From Voacanga thouarsii (taxonomy: Eukaryota > Streptophyta > Magnoliopsida > Gentianales > Apocynaceae), in contig JANUWF010001937.1 in assembly GCA_026120185.1 (NCBI GenBank), positions 2,852,001 to 2,916,000 on the forward strand: a DNA stretch of 64,000 nucleotides. Direction: 5' to 3'. The notes beneath the pieces were generated by a model. It was given only the letters and a program-made list of their open reading frames with translations. It was not told the origin of the DNA and searched no databases. Shown in pieces: positions 10,421-22,131 of this stretch (its first letter is position 1; each line of letters opens with the position of its first letter). The position numbers and the translations under genes were made by a program.

Positions 10421-12156
10421 TGTTGGGTATCTCTCACATATATCGTATATGGCACAGTGGAAATTAAAACGAGACACCATCCCAGGACCCACCTATATGT
10501 GGAAAACAAGACATAAGGATAATAAAGGTAACAGCTTATTACCTTTGTTTGATCGTCCGAAGACTAAAAATTTCTTCTTTAAGTCGAGGCGCGATCCAGC
10601 AATCTTTTTTATCCAACTTCACGAGAGTTGAACGTCTAACCACTATAATCACAGTGTGTGATTATCACTAATAGTAATCCACACAGAGGATACACTTAAG
10701 CACCAAAATTTCTTGTCCTAGCAAAAAAAGATGGCGGCTAGGGTTGTCTCACGTTTTCAGCAAAGCGAGAAAGAGATAGAAGAAGAAGGTTGTCGTGTGT
10801 CTAGGGTTTTTTTTTTTTTCGTGAATCAACCTCTTGCTAGGGTTTCGGTTATGTCATACATATAAACTAAAAAATCCCTGCTAAAATTGAGAATTCTAAT
10901 CCTATTAGAATTTCCTAATTGTAATTGGAAAAATTAAGTTCTCACAATTACAATTTGGACCATAAATTATAACTAATTATAATTTGTCCACAACAACTTC
11001 TCTTTCTCTCAATTAACCCCACTATATTATCAAATAACATCTTGAGTATATAATCCTCTATTGTGTGTGACCTATTAGGTTTCCCAGTCAATTGGTAGCG
11101 AACATGAATTAATCTAAACGTCTTTGAGATTAATAATCCATAATTAATTAGAATTAATCCTATTAATTCTAATCAGGATTGGTTTATTAATTCATCAATT
11201 AATAAACCCATATTCCCATATCATGAGCGGTATCTAGCAACACATCATGACCACCCAAGAGTCCAGGAAGTCAAATAGCTTGACATGAACCCTTCAATAA
11301 CAAACTTCAGTATAATTAACTCATTTCACCATACAATATCTCATTCGGTTTGGAGTACGGAATTAGTGCCAACTCCCTCCAGAATTAATTATGGCCCGAA
11401 TACAATAGTACTTGTACCAGGAACACCCACTACTCTAGATGTGTATCAATTGGAACTATTTCTAATATACATTTGCCTTGGCCAAGGACTTCCTGAATAG
11501 TAATTCCTACAAATGACCGTGAGATATTCGCCCCTACTATTAGGAGTGGTGAATCCTTTATTGACCCTCTCAACTACTTTCATTTACCTCACAATGTATC
11601 CAATATCCAACCCACAGGCGGCCCTCGATCGAGCTCCGGAGATTGGAACCAAAGTACAATGTTCAACAAATAAAGTACCTTGGAGATCTCAAGTCTAAGG
11701 ATACTTGTACGTTTATTATATTGAGATTATATCACTGGCGCTAAATAATTATCCATGTGATTATCTCAAAGCTAGGGTCATCCAATGAACTTGTTCCATT
11801 AACAAGCATCCATGTGTTAACTTTGAGTATCACAATACTCACAGATGTGAGAACCACTGCTTGATTAAATCAAGAAGTCTAACACATGCTAGTCTTAACG
11901 CATTAATGATGTCCTAACTCATTAATACTACGACTATGGATTATTTAAGCACTAACACTATACAGTGTAGTAGGAATCTCATATTATGATCTCTATCATG
12001 ATTTCCTTAACACAGTGTTATACTAGGGACTTTATCAAACAGTTAAATTACTGAATAGTAAATAAAAGAAACTGTAAGATAAATAATGCCACTTATTAAA
12101 ATAAAATGTGTCATATACAATGTACAAGTGATTGCCTCTAGGGCACAACACTAACA
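10421..12156 (-). repeat. CopB 3' LTR
   Basis: 1736 bp. In element orientation it starts TGTTAGTGTTGTGCCC and ends GAGATACCCAACA. It abuts the PPT at 12157-12170 and pairs with 17930-19668. Confidence 0.93.
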
Positions 12157-12170
12157 AACTCCCACTTGCA
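12157..12170 (-). other. CopB polypurine tract
   Basis: The minus strand reads TGCAAGTGGGAGTT directly before the TG of the 3' LTR. AAGTGGGAG is the usual PPT of plant copia elements and primes plus-strand DNA synthesis. Confidence 0.85.
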
Positions 12171-12291
12171 CTAAAGATAATTATTCATGTATCTAATACC
12201 GAATGACTCAACATAGCAATCAAGTTTCTTTTGAGATAGTGCTTTTGTAAGCAAGTCAGCTATGTTCTCATCCGTGAGAACTCTCTCTATC

Positions 12292-13060
12292 TTAATTTAC
12301 ATCATTCCTATCTATGATTTCCCGAATCAGATGATAGTGTCGCAATACGTGTTTGAATCGTTGGTGAGACCATGGCTTCTTTGCTTTTGCAATGGCTCCA
12401 TTGTTGTCCCAATACAAAGTTTTTAGACCAACAACACTAGGAACCACACCCAGTTCCGTCATGAACTTCTTAATCCAAACAACCTCCTTAGCTGCTTCAG
12501 AAGTAGCTATGTACTCAGCTTCTGTCGTATAGTCGGCAATAGTCTCTTGTTTGGAACTTTTCAAACACGTAGCCTGATTGTGATTTGAAATCATCTTTGT
12601 TAGATTGAAAACTGGCATCAGTATATCCGTTTATTTTCAAATCACCTTCTCCATATACCAAGAACATATCCTTAGACCTTCGTAAGTACTTTAGAATATT
12701 CTTTACAGCCGCCCAATGACCCTCACCAGGGTCAGATTGGTATCTGCTCATCAAACTGAGAGCACAAGATACATCGGGTCTAGTACATATCATAGCGTAC
12801 ATGATAGATCCAACTACCGAGGCATGGGTAAGAATCCCTTTCAACTTGTGTCTTGGGAAACATCGACTTTGAAAGGCTTACACCATGTAACATGGGTAAG
12901 AATCCCTTTCTAGATTGATCCATGCTAAACCTTTTTAGCACTTTATCTATGTATGTAGACTGCGAAAGACTTAGCAACCTTTTAGATCTATCTCTATAGA
13001 CCCTTATTCCGAGAATATGAGTTGCTTCTCCAAGGTCTTTCATGGAGAATTATTTGGACA
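12292..13060 (-). pseudogene. CopB RNase H and RT connection, relic
   Basis: Frames 13043-12780, 12844-12515 and 12618-12292 overlap and together give the copia RT tail and RNase H: MKDLGEATHILGIRVYRDRS, then SIMYAMICTRPDVSCALSLM, then GYTDASFQSNKD and DYTTEAEYIATSEAAKEVVW, ending near RHYHLIREII. The RNase H aspartate (TDAS) and glutamate (EAEYIA) are visible. At least two frameshifts separate the pieces, and a local duplication near 12830-12910 repeats a GTAAGAATCCCTTTC run. Confidence 0.9.
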
Positions 13061-13652
13061 ACCAAACTTTAACCGTTTGCAAGATAGGTATATCATTACC
13101 TATTAGCTATATGTCATCTACATAAAGCAGTAAGAAAATGATTGCACTCCTTCTAACCTTCTAGTAGACACAAGGCTCATCCATGTTTTAAATAAAACTA
13201 AAATCTTTGATTGTTTCATCAAAATGGATATTCCAACTCCTAAAAGCTTGCTTAAGTCCATAAATAGACCTTTGTAGCTTGCACACATTTGTGCTATCGT
13301 TAGATGTGAAACCCTTAGGTTGTGTCATATACACTTCCTTAGTCAGATTTCCTTTTAGGAAAGCTGTTTTCACATCCATTTACCAAATCTCATAATCATA
13401 ATAAGTAGCAATGGCTAGGAGTATCCTGATGGATTTCAACATGGCTACTAGCGAGAAGGTTTCATCATAGTCAATATCATGTTGTTGACGATAACCATTC
13501 GCCACTGGACATGCTTTATAGGTAACTAAGTTACCATCCATATCCGTTTTCTTCTTGAAAACCCACTTGCACCCAATAGGTTTAATTCCTTTAGGTGGAT
13601 CAACTAAAGTCCATATTTGGTTTTCGTATATTGAATCAATCTCTGACTTCAT
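13061..13652 (-). pseudogene. CopB reverse transcriptase, relic
   Basis: Frames 13652-13380 and 13379-13188 are adjacent and in phase. They hold IYENQIWTLVDPPKGIKPIG, CKWVFKKKTDMDGN and MDVKTAFLKGNLTKEVYMTQ, which is the palm of copia RT. The YVDD catalytic box (complement of 13113-13124) is intact but is followed two codons later by TAG (13107-13109). Another stop, TAA, separates the first two frames, where families have W-Q-MDVKTAF. Confidence 0.92.
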
Positions 13653-13661
13653 GGCCTCAAG

Positions 13662-14141
13662 TCATTTGGCAGATTCTGAACTGTTTAGAACATCCTCGTA
13701 GATAGTAGGCTTATCTTCATCTATGAGCAATACGTCATTGTGGTCACTAATGAGAAATCTATATCTTTCAGGTGCCATGCGTATCCTACTAGATCTACGA
13801 GGTTCTTGTGCACTAGAAGGTTCATCTATTCTCTCAATAGATGTGGGGTTAGACAGTTGATCCTCGTTTGTTTGATTTTCATAAACTTCACTAAGTTCAA
13901 TCTTACTCTCACTGTCCCCTTTGAGCATGTGCTCCTTCTTTAAGAAGACGGCATGCTTTGAAACAAATAATTTATTTTCAGAGGGTAGGTAGAAGTAATA
14001 TCTGAAAGATTCTTTCGGATATCCAACAAACAAACACTTGTCAGACTTACTATTAATTTTGTCTGACTGTAGCCTTTTGACAAAGGCAGGACAACCCGAT
14101 ACTTGCAAGTAAGATAACTTTACTTTCTTACCAAAGAACAT
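13662..14141 (-). pseudogene. CopB integrase C-terminal region
   Basis: A 159-codon open segment begins MFFGKKVKLSYLQVSGCPAF and includes KCLFVGYPKESFRYYFYLP, the copia integrase C-terminal domain. A variable acidic linker follows, with RRSSRIRMAPERYRF before the RT. Plant copia integrases end with this GKKP..LRV.GC.A...FVGY pattern. The upstream core is in a different frame or interrupted. Confidence 0.9.
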
Positions 14142-14169
14142 TTCAAATGGGGTAATATCAACCGATTTT

Positions 14170-14790
14170 GTTGAAACTCTGTTTAGTATATAAACAGAAG
14201 TCTCTAGTGCATACCCCTAAAATGATTTTGGTAGGTCTGCAGAAGCCATCATGGTTCGTACCATGTCTAGAAGGATTCGATTCCTTCTCTCAAATACACC
14301 GTTATGTTGAGGTATATGTTGTAGAGTCCATTGAGATAATATTCCATTATCTCTAAGATAACTCAGAAACTCTTGGCTCAGATCTTAGAGTCTTAATACT
14401 TTTGTCAAGTTGTTTCTATATTTCATTCTTGAAGTCTTTGAACCTTTCAAAGGTTTCAGATTTGTATTTTATTAAATACAAATATCTGTATCGTGAAAAA
14501 TCATCGATAAAGGTTATGAAATAGTTATAACCTCCTCTTGCTTGTATTAACATTGGGCCACATACATCAGAATGTATGAGTTCTAATAACTCCTTGGCCC
14601 GTTCTCCTTTTCCTACAAAAGGAGTTTTAGTCATTTTGCCTAGTAAACAAGATTCGCATGTGTCATATAATTCATAATCAAATGACCCTAAGTCACCATG
14701 CTTGTGTAACTTAGAAACACGATTTTCTTTTACATGGCCTAAACGACAATGCCATAAGTAAGAGGTGTTAGAGTTATCCATTTTAGGTTT
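14170..14790 (-). pseudogene. CopB pre-integrase and integrase core, relic
   Basis: Frame 14781-14416 shows the GAG-pre-integrase zinc-binding stretch (HCRLGHVKENRVSKLHKHG, CESCLLGKMTKTPF), then LIHSDVCGPM and YFITFIDDFSRYRYLYLIKY with the first catalytic aspartate. Below it, in another frame, FLSYLRDNGILSQWT, QHNGVFERRNRILLDMVRTM and YILNRVSTKSVDITPFE complete the core with the catalytic glutamate. The segment that normally holds the second aspartate (SDxGGEY) is deleted or garbled near 14395. Confidence 0.9.
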
Positions 14791-14995
14791 CCTATTGTTT
14801 ATATTAAGAACTGGATTATCCCAAGTCTAGAACAAATAAACCATTAACCAAAGTTGTTGAACCATAATGAATATCATTCAATGAAAAAGAACAACATTTA
14901 TTCTTAAATATTAAATGAAATCCACAAAAGTCTAAACACGCAATTGAGATAATGTTTTTCATTAAAACTGGTACATAATAACAATTTTGCAGTTT

Positions 14996-15460
14996 TCAAA
15001 TTAATTCCAAAGACAAGTTCAGCTCGTATATCCCTACAGCAAGTGCAGCAACCTTTGCCCCATTTGCAGTACGTAGGCCCACATCGCCTTTCTCTAGCCT
15101 TCTACTGCTCTTTAGTCCCTGCAAGTTATTGCACAAATAAGATCCACATCCGGTATCTAATACCCATATCTTATTTCTAAAGACATTCTTGATCTCAGTC
15201 ATAAACATACCCGGAGTAGAAGTAGAAGTGCTTGTAGGCTTCTCCTTCTGCTTCTTGTCCTTAATGGTCTCCAAGTAGGCTTTGTAGTTGCACCTCCAGT
15301 GGCCCATCTTCCCATAATGATGGCATGGACCATTGGTAGCTGCGTCCTTCTTGTTCACACCATCTTCGAGCTTCATGGGAGCCTTCTTCTTCTTCTTCTG
15401 AACTTTCTTCTTAGAAGAGAAAGATTTTACCATTAAAACTGTATTGGAATCCTTCTTCAT
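14996..15460 (-). pseudogene. CopB nucleocapsid knuckle and protease
   Basis: The 154-codon segment has a lysine-rich stretch, then CHHYGKMGHWRCN, a CCHC knuckle with the second Cys changed to Tyr. It continues with KNKIWVLDTGCGSYLCNNLQ, where DTG is the aspartic protease active site, and GLRTANGAKVAALAVGIYEL. The region lies between gag (15524-16036) and the pre-integrase domain, as expected for copia. Confidence 0.9.
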
Positions 15461-15523
15461 ATAGGACTATGCAGTTTTGAGAAGATTGATCAACTTGGGA
15501 ATGGTGGACTTAATCTTGTTCAT

Positions 15524-16036
15524 CTAATAGTTAATGACAAATTGTGAGAAACTATTAGGCAGAGATTGTAGAATTAAGTCAACACTTAAGTCATGATACA
15601 TTGCAAACTCGAGAGATCCAAGCTTCTCTATTGAGCCCAGCATCTTTAGCCCATAAGCGGCCACAGAAGAACCCTCTACCATTTTGCAACGGAATAGTTG
15701 CTTTGAGATCTCATATCTCTCAATTCTGGCTTGGGCATCAAACAGCTCTTGAAAATGTAGTATGATCAATTGAGTATCCATATGCACGTGCTATTTTTGC
15801 AACTTGGGAGTCATGGATGCCAGCATAATATATGATGCTGTATCACTATTCTTCTTGTGCCTTCTGTGGACAGCATGAGCATCTTGAGCTGGTGGTGGTG
15901 GAATAGGAGTATCTTGCATGTAGAGCAACTTTTTCGATTTGAGAACGATTCTCAAATTTCTATACCAGTCGAGATAGATTGATTGGGTTAACTTATTGGT
16001 TTCCAAGATGCTACGCAAGTTCAAGTTTGTTGACAT
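15524..16036 (-). pseudogene. CopB gag
   Basis: Frames 16036-15791 and 15787-15524 are nearly contiguous: MSTNLNLRSILETNKLTQS, YLDWYRNLRIVLKSKKLLY and the PIPPPP stretch, then HFQELFDAQARIERYEISKQ and LILQSLPNSFSQFV. These are the standard landmarks of copia gag (YxxWxRNLRIVL; ARxERYExSKxLF; LxSLPxSYxxFV). The first ATG at 16036 fits the family start. One stop separates the two halves. Confidence 0.92.
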
Positions 16037-17916
16037 GATGCAAGTGACTTAGATGTAAAGATAGAGAGCATTAGCTACTTGTATATGCACATGATATGCA
16101 AATAATTAGGACTTTAATTAAACGCATTTTTATTCCACTATTTTACTCAAACCAATAGCCCCCACTACTGATTCGGGAAAGCCCGTTAGAAGCTTTCCTA
16201 GTAGACCGGTATCCAAATTCCTCAAAAATAACCTTAAGTTTGCCTAACAAGCCACCATTAAGTTCATTGGTAGCTATCCAATACCAATTACACCGTATGC
16301 AACAACCAGATCATTAGATGATTAATAGCTTTTAATCTTAAGGCCTTTTGGGCTACCCCAACTTTTCATCTAAATTTCTTTATGCTTGAGTTTGCCCAAC
16401 TAGGATAAAGAATTTAGTTAAACCCGACCCATTAATCAGAAATTTAATTCTAAAGGAATTTAACTCCATAGCTTGAACATGCCCAATGTCAAGTAGGCTT
16501 GGGTTTGCCCAACAACTTGGTCTCGAAAAAGGACTCTTGTTCGTACTATATTAATGGAAGGAATTAGGTTTAATATTAATTAGGGGATTTGTTCCATTTA
16601 GTGATTTCATTGAATGACATGCATAAAAATCAATAAATCACATAATTGATAATCATGGTAATAAAGCGATTACGTGGTATGGTTATGGACTTTACCCTAA
16701 ATTAATATAGTTAACCCTATGTGTTCATGCATGATTTAAGTAGAAGGTCTTACCTTCTCGCCTTGTTTTGGTCGCTATTTCCAAAATAGAATAATTACTC
16801 CTATCGAACCTATGTAACTAATTACATAATTTCCTAAAGAGAGAAAAACTCGAGTTACATTTGAGGGAAGTTAGATGAGAAGAGAATTACATAAGAATTC
16901 TAGAGAAGATGGGATACGCAGAGCCTATTTCATAAAAAACCAAAACTGTAAAATGCATGAACAGATATAATTGGTTTTAATCCATAACCATCTACCATGC
17001 CATTAGTTATGCTTAAACAAAATAAACATATAACTTTTATTATTCCAAAATCATTATTTTGGAAAAAAAAACAAATTCTAAAATCAACATTTTAGAAAAA
17101 CACATTAATTTTAAATTTTCAAAATCACTATTTTGAAAAATAAAATTGTTTATCTCAAAACTAATTTTGAAAAAATACTTTTGGGTCCCGTTTCTAGCAA
17201 CGAAAAGGGTGGTTTCGTTGGTCAATCAGCGAGCGGGGGTCAAGGGGGCAGCACCCCGGTGGAAAAATTTTTATTTTACCGCATCTCATTAAATGAGATT
17301 TTTTCCCTTCCAAAATTCTATTCTAGATTTTTTTTTTTTTTTAAAATAGCTGGAACGTGCAAAATAGAGCAGAACTGGCACCGGTTTGGAAGCCAAAGCC
17401 GGCACCGGCTCTGTTCTGGTTTTCTAAAAATTTTTCTCTTTCAAAAACAATTTCTAGACATCGTGAACAGAACGGAACTAGTGCCAGTTGTAGTCGGGAA
17501 GTGGCGGCGATTTTCAGAAAAATTTTTCAAAAACAGTTTTTGGTGCCCTAATCTTCTGCAAAATTTTAGCGAGAACAATTCTCAGCAGAATTTTCTGTTT
17601 TGAAGCTCAAAACAACAACCAATTTGTTAGTTTAAACAAAACAAAACAAAAAATCAAATTCTTCAGATGAAACGGAGGGCAACAACCATGTTCAAGAAAA
17701 AGTTTTTCTGCAGAAAATTTTCAGCACATAAAGAAAGCATTTTTCGAAATATGCTATAACTTTTAAACAATCATATTGTGCTACAAACCCAACCAACAAA
17801 GCTCAAAACGATTTCGACTCGAGTAAAAATGATTTTCATAACGAACAAAGACAAACATGAATACATGAAAACAAATTTTCATGCCAAAACAATATCTGTA
17901 GACCACACATAACATG
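16037..17916 (-). other. CopB long untranslated leader
   Basis: About 1.9 kb between the PBS and gag. It has A/T-rich tracts and a GC-rich cluster (17371-17490) with CTGGCACCGG, CCGGCACCGGC and GTGCCAG words. Short frames on the plus strand (17133-17603) overlap it but have no recognisable domain. The leader is long for a copia element. Confidence 0.75.
17371..17490. repeat. GC-rich GGCRCC cluster in CopB leader
   Basis: Contains AACTGGCACCGGTTTGG, AGCCGGCACCGGCTCTG and ACTAGTGCCAGTTG, self-complementary words in AT-rich surroundings. They resemble those in the U3 regions of the Athila-type and TRG LTRs, but here they lie downstream of the 5' LTR. Confidence 0.55.
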
Positions 17917-17928
17917 TCTCTGATACCA
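17917..17928 (-). other. CopB PBS, tRNA-iMet type
   Basis: The minus strand reads TGGTATCAGAGA one base after the LTR end. It matches the complement of plant initiator-Met tRNA except for the last base. Confidence 0.92.
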
Positions 17929-17929
17929 T

Positions 17930-19668
17930 TGTTGGGTATCTCTCACGCATATCGTATATCGCGCAGCAGAAATTAAAATGAGATACCATCCCAGGACCTA
18001 CCTATGTGTGAAAAACAAGACATAAAGATAATAAAGGTAACGGCTTTTTACCTTTGTTTGATTGTCTGAAGAACAAAAATTTCTTCTTCAAGTCGAGGCG
18101 CGATCTAGTAATCCTTTTGATCCAACTTCACGAGAGTTGAACATCTAACCACTATAATCATAGTGTGTGATTATCTCTAATAGTAATCCACATAGAGGAT
18201 ACACTTAAGCACCAAAATTTTCCGTGCTAGTAGAAAAAAGATGGCGGCTAGGGTTGTCTCACGTTTTCAGCAAAGCGAGAAAGAAATAGAAGAAGAAGGT
18301 TGTCGTGTGTCAAGGGTTTTTTTTTTTTTTTTCCGTGAATCAACCTCTTGCTAGGGTTTCGGTTATGTCATACATATAAACTGAAAAATCCCTGCTAAAA
18401 TTGAGAATTCTAGTCCTATTAGAATTCCCTAATTATACTTGGAAAAATCAAGTTCTCACAATTACAATTTGGACCATAAATTATAACTAATTATAATTTG
18501 TCCACAACAACTTCTCGTTCTCTCAATTAACCCCACTATGTTATCAAATAACATCTTGAGTATATAATCCTCTATTGTCTGTGACCTATTAGGTTTCCCA
18601 GTCAATTGGTAGCAAACATGAATTAATCCAAACGTCTTTGAGATTAATAATCCATAATTAATTAGAATGAATCCTATTAATTCTAATCAGGATTGGGTTA
18701 TTAATTCATCAATTAATAAACCCATATTCCCATATCATGAGGGGTATATAGCAACACATCATGACCACCCAAGAGTCCAGGAAGTCATGTGGCTTGACAT
18801 GAACCCTTCAATAACAAACTTCAGTGCAATTAACTCCTTTCATCATACAATATCTCATTCGGTTTAGAGTACGGAATTAGTGCCAACTCCCTCCATAATT
18901 AATTCTGGCCCGAATACAATAGTAGTTGTACCAGGAATACCCACTACTCTAGATGTGTATCAATTGGAACTATTTCTAATACACATTCGCCTTGGCCAAG
19001 GACTTCCTGAGTAGTAATTCCTACAAGTGGTCGTGAGATATTTGCCCATACTATTAGAAGTGGTGAATCCTTTATTAACCCTCTCAACTACTTTCATTTA
19101 CCTCACAATGTACCTAATATCCATCCCATAGGCAGCCCTCGATCGAGCTCCAGATTTTGGAATCAAAGTACAATGCTCAGCAAACAAAGTACCTTGGAGA
19201 TCTCAAGTCTAAGGGTACTTGCACGTTTGCTATATTGAGATTACATCACTGGCACTAAATTGTTATCTATGTGATTATCTCAAAGCTAGGTCATCCAATG
19301 AACTTGTTCCATTAACAAGCATCCATGTGTTAACTTTGAGTATCTCAATACTCACGGATATGAGAACCACCACCTGATCAAATTAGGAAGTCTAACACAT
19401 GTTAGTTTTAACGTATTAATGATGTCCTATCTCATTAATACTACGACTAGGGACTATTTAAGTACTAATACTATATAGTGAGTAGGAATCTCATATCATG
19501 ATCTCTATCATGATTTCCTTAACACAGTGTTGTACTAGGGACTTTATCGAGCAGTTAAATTTCTTAATAGTAAACAAAAAAAACTGTAAGATAAATAATA
19601 CCTCTTATTAAAATAAAATATGTTATATACAATGTACAAGTAATTTTCTCTAGGGCACAACACTAATA
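17930..19668 (-). repeat. CopB 5' LTR
   Basis: 1739 bp, collinear with 10421-12156. Its outer end is TATTAGTG, where the other LTR has TGTTAGTG, a TG-to-TA change. The TSD gttag follows at 19669-19673. Confidence 0.93.
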
Positions 19669-19673
19669 GTTAG

Positions 19674-20697
19674 TACATTTATCCTGTCTCATTGATGGGT
19701 GTTACATAGAGGGGTATTTCTATCATTTCACCTGTAGGTCGGAGTCATTGCTTTAGTAGTATTATTCTTGGAGTCAATATTTCTATGTGGTGATAAATGG
19801 AAATATTTGAAATGGTAAAATACAGCTATTTAATAGTAAGGGAATTTTGATTATTTTAGTAGCCATGAATAATATGTCTCTTGGTCGCCGGAGTTGCTCA
19901 AGTTATCTTGGTATTGTTTAGACACAATTTGGGCTTAATGGATAATTATTTGAAAGTGAACAAAATTTATTCTAAGAGTCTATTTAGAATTAATTAATTA
20001 GTCTTGGGTTTTTTATAAGGCCCAAAAAAGATAATTAATTAATTAAGAAGATTGGACTGAAATAAATTAATTAATTGGGCTGATATATGTTGACATATAT
20101 TAAGAGTCCAATTAGAATTAATTAATTAGCCTTAGATATTTAATGAAGTCCAAAAAAAAGTAACTATTTAATTAAAAGGATTGGGCCAATTCTGGACTAA
20201 TTTATGGGCACAATATCAAGCCCATTAGGGCTTCATTAAGCCCTAAGGCTAGTCAAAATTAAGGTACAAGAAAGGAAGAAAAATAATATGGGTTTTTCTT
20301 GAGCTCTCTCTCTGAGTGTGCCGTCCCTTTCTCTTGTTCTCGTCCTTCTGTTCTTTCTCTTTTGGAAATACTTTAATATCTAAAAAAGGAGCTTTCACCA
20401 AGCTAACCCAAGAATAAAGTAGAGTCATACTCCGAAAGACAAAGAGAGGAAGCTTGGAGATGCTTGGAGATGCTTACTGCATAGGAGTAGAAGATTAGCG
20501 GGAATACCGATCGAACTAAGGCACCTTCTTCTCCCATTCCAACGAAAGTTCTAATGCAACTTGGCCCTTCGTTGGCTAATCTATGACCAATAAAGAAAAG
20601 TAAGTACTCTCTCCTAGATATGGCTCGAAAAACTGAAAATTTTCCACTACGTTTTCTTTGATATTTTCCGTTTTGACCCTTCAATAGTGTGAGTCAC
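19674..20697 (+). mobile_element. CopA solo LTR 2, right part
   Basis: Resumes the LTR begun at 9653. The ACCTGTAGGTCGGAG and GGGAATTTTGATTATTTTAG blocks align with solo LTR 1 at about 7930 and 8040. HRSRRLAGIP is encoded at 20480-20509, the counterpart of the small ORF in solo LTR 1. The exact 3' end is uncertain by a few bases because the ending CA is not clear. Ath0 RT sequence starts again at about 20698. Confidence 0.8.
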
Positions 20698-21060
20698 ATA
20701 ATCTGAAAAGATGAAAAGCCATGTATCTTTGAAAAGTGGTTAGACCATTACAAAGACCAAATAGCATTTTTTATATATGCAAAAGTCTTAAAAGGGCATG
20801 TAAATACGGTCATTTCTTGATCCTCAAGTGCTATAGTAATTTAAAATACCTAGAAAACCTATCTAGAAAATAATACTGAGAACACCTGCAAGACGCTCAA
20901 ACATTTGATCCACAAAGGGTTGGGGTATTAAGTGCATGAAGTACCTTATAATTAGTACAAACTCTCAAGCCATTTTCAATCCTAGTAGGGACTTTTTCAC
21001 CTTCTTTATTTTCAATGATGGTTATGCCTATTTTCTTAGTTACTACATGCATTGAATTCA
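20698..21060 (-). pseudogene. Ath0 reverse transcriptase, N-terminal part, relic
   Basis: The minus strand gives VVTKKIGITIIENKEGEKVP, NGLRVCTNYKVLHALNTPT and, nearer the LTR, KMLFGLCNGLTTFQRYMA. These correspond to VVPKKxG, GWRVCIDYRKLN and MPFGLCNAPATFQRCMM of Athila-type RT. Several stops and small shifts occur. The catalytic YxDD end of the domain lies on the other side of solo LTR 2, at about 9640. Confidence 0.85.
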
Positions 21061-22131
21061 CCTACCTAGAAACAGTAACATGATAAATGATACTAACGTT
21101 TAACAATTTTAAGAGTTTATTTTTAGCTACTTCCATCATTGGAGGGTTCAACCTCCTTTGTGCCTCTCCAGATTACCTAGTCTCATCTTTTAGAATGATG
21201 CAACTCATGCATATAGATGGACTAATTCTCTTAATGTTAGCTAAGGTTCAAGCAATTGAAATTTAGTGGTTACTAAGCACTGAAACCAACCTCTCTTCTT
21301 GAGAGGAAAGAAATATTACTAGCACTAATTGCTGCCAATGTTTCTCCTTCACCTAGGAAAACATTTTTAAGATGTGAAAGAAATTATTTCAATTCAAGTG
21401 AAGAGAAACTGACAATAGAAGGCAACATACTTTCATGAGAACATAGTAATTTAATTTCATACTAAAAAACAAGATGTGCAGCCAAATCTTCAATAGGATT
21501 AATCATATCAACATCACAATCCATAGGAGAAAAACTAAGCACATGCTAATTAGTACTGAAATTCAAAATAGATTGCATCATCACAATATAAGTCAATTTA
21601 AGCATTTAGATCAATCACAACAATTATAGAGATAGAAGATAATTTATTACAAGGATGTTTTGTGGCATCAAATGTGCTAAAATAAATTTTCTCCCTGTTA
21701 AATTCCATTGAGAGTATACCATTGTGAACATCAATTTTGGTCTAAGTTGTTTTCAAGAATGGTCTTCAAAAAAGGAATGGGGAAGAATTTAGTAAAGAAT
21801 TAGGTCTATCTTTAATCTTAATCATATAGAAATCCATGAGAAAGACTAATACATTAACTTTCACTAGAACATTCTCTACTATTCTAATAAGATATGCTAT
21901 GGACCAATCTACCAATTGGATGACAATTCAAGTAGGTTTCAAAGGTCTTAAATTTGGAGAAGTATACACAGAATATATTATGCCATTAATTGATGCTCCC
22001 AAATCTAACATACAATCCGGTATGATGGTGTTTCCAATAATGCAAGGAATGGTGAACATGCTTGGATCATTTATTTTTAAGGGAGTTTCTTTTGAAGAAT
22101 AATAAATACATTCTTACTTATTGTTATTTTC
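21061..22131 (-). pseudogene. Ath0 protease and PR-RT linker, relic
   Basis: On the minus strand, around 22075-21780, the frame reads DPSMFTIPCIIGN, CMLDLGASINGIIYSVYTS, then VIQLVDWSIAYLIRIVENV and VLVKVNVLVFLMDF. This is the Athila-type aspartic protease, with the catalytic aspartate of DLGAS intact. Stops interrupt it. The rest down to 21061 is an unreadable linker toward RT. Confidence 0.8.

Larger units (their letters stand above)
10421..19668 (-). mobile_element. CopB: complete nested Ty1/copia element (minus strand)
   Basis: A full-length LTR retrotransposon with two LTRs (17930-19668 and 10421-12156), tRNA-iMet PBS, gag, PR, integrase, RT, RNase H (the copia order) and PPT, all on the minus strand. 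A perfect 5-bp TSD, gttag, flanks it (10416-10420 and 19669-19673). It sits inside a CopA solo LTR, so it is younger than that LTR. By eye the two LTRs differ at several percent of positions, mostly transitions. All frames carry stops or shifts, so it is not autonomous now. Confidence 0.95.
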
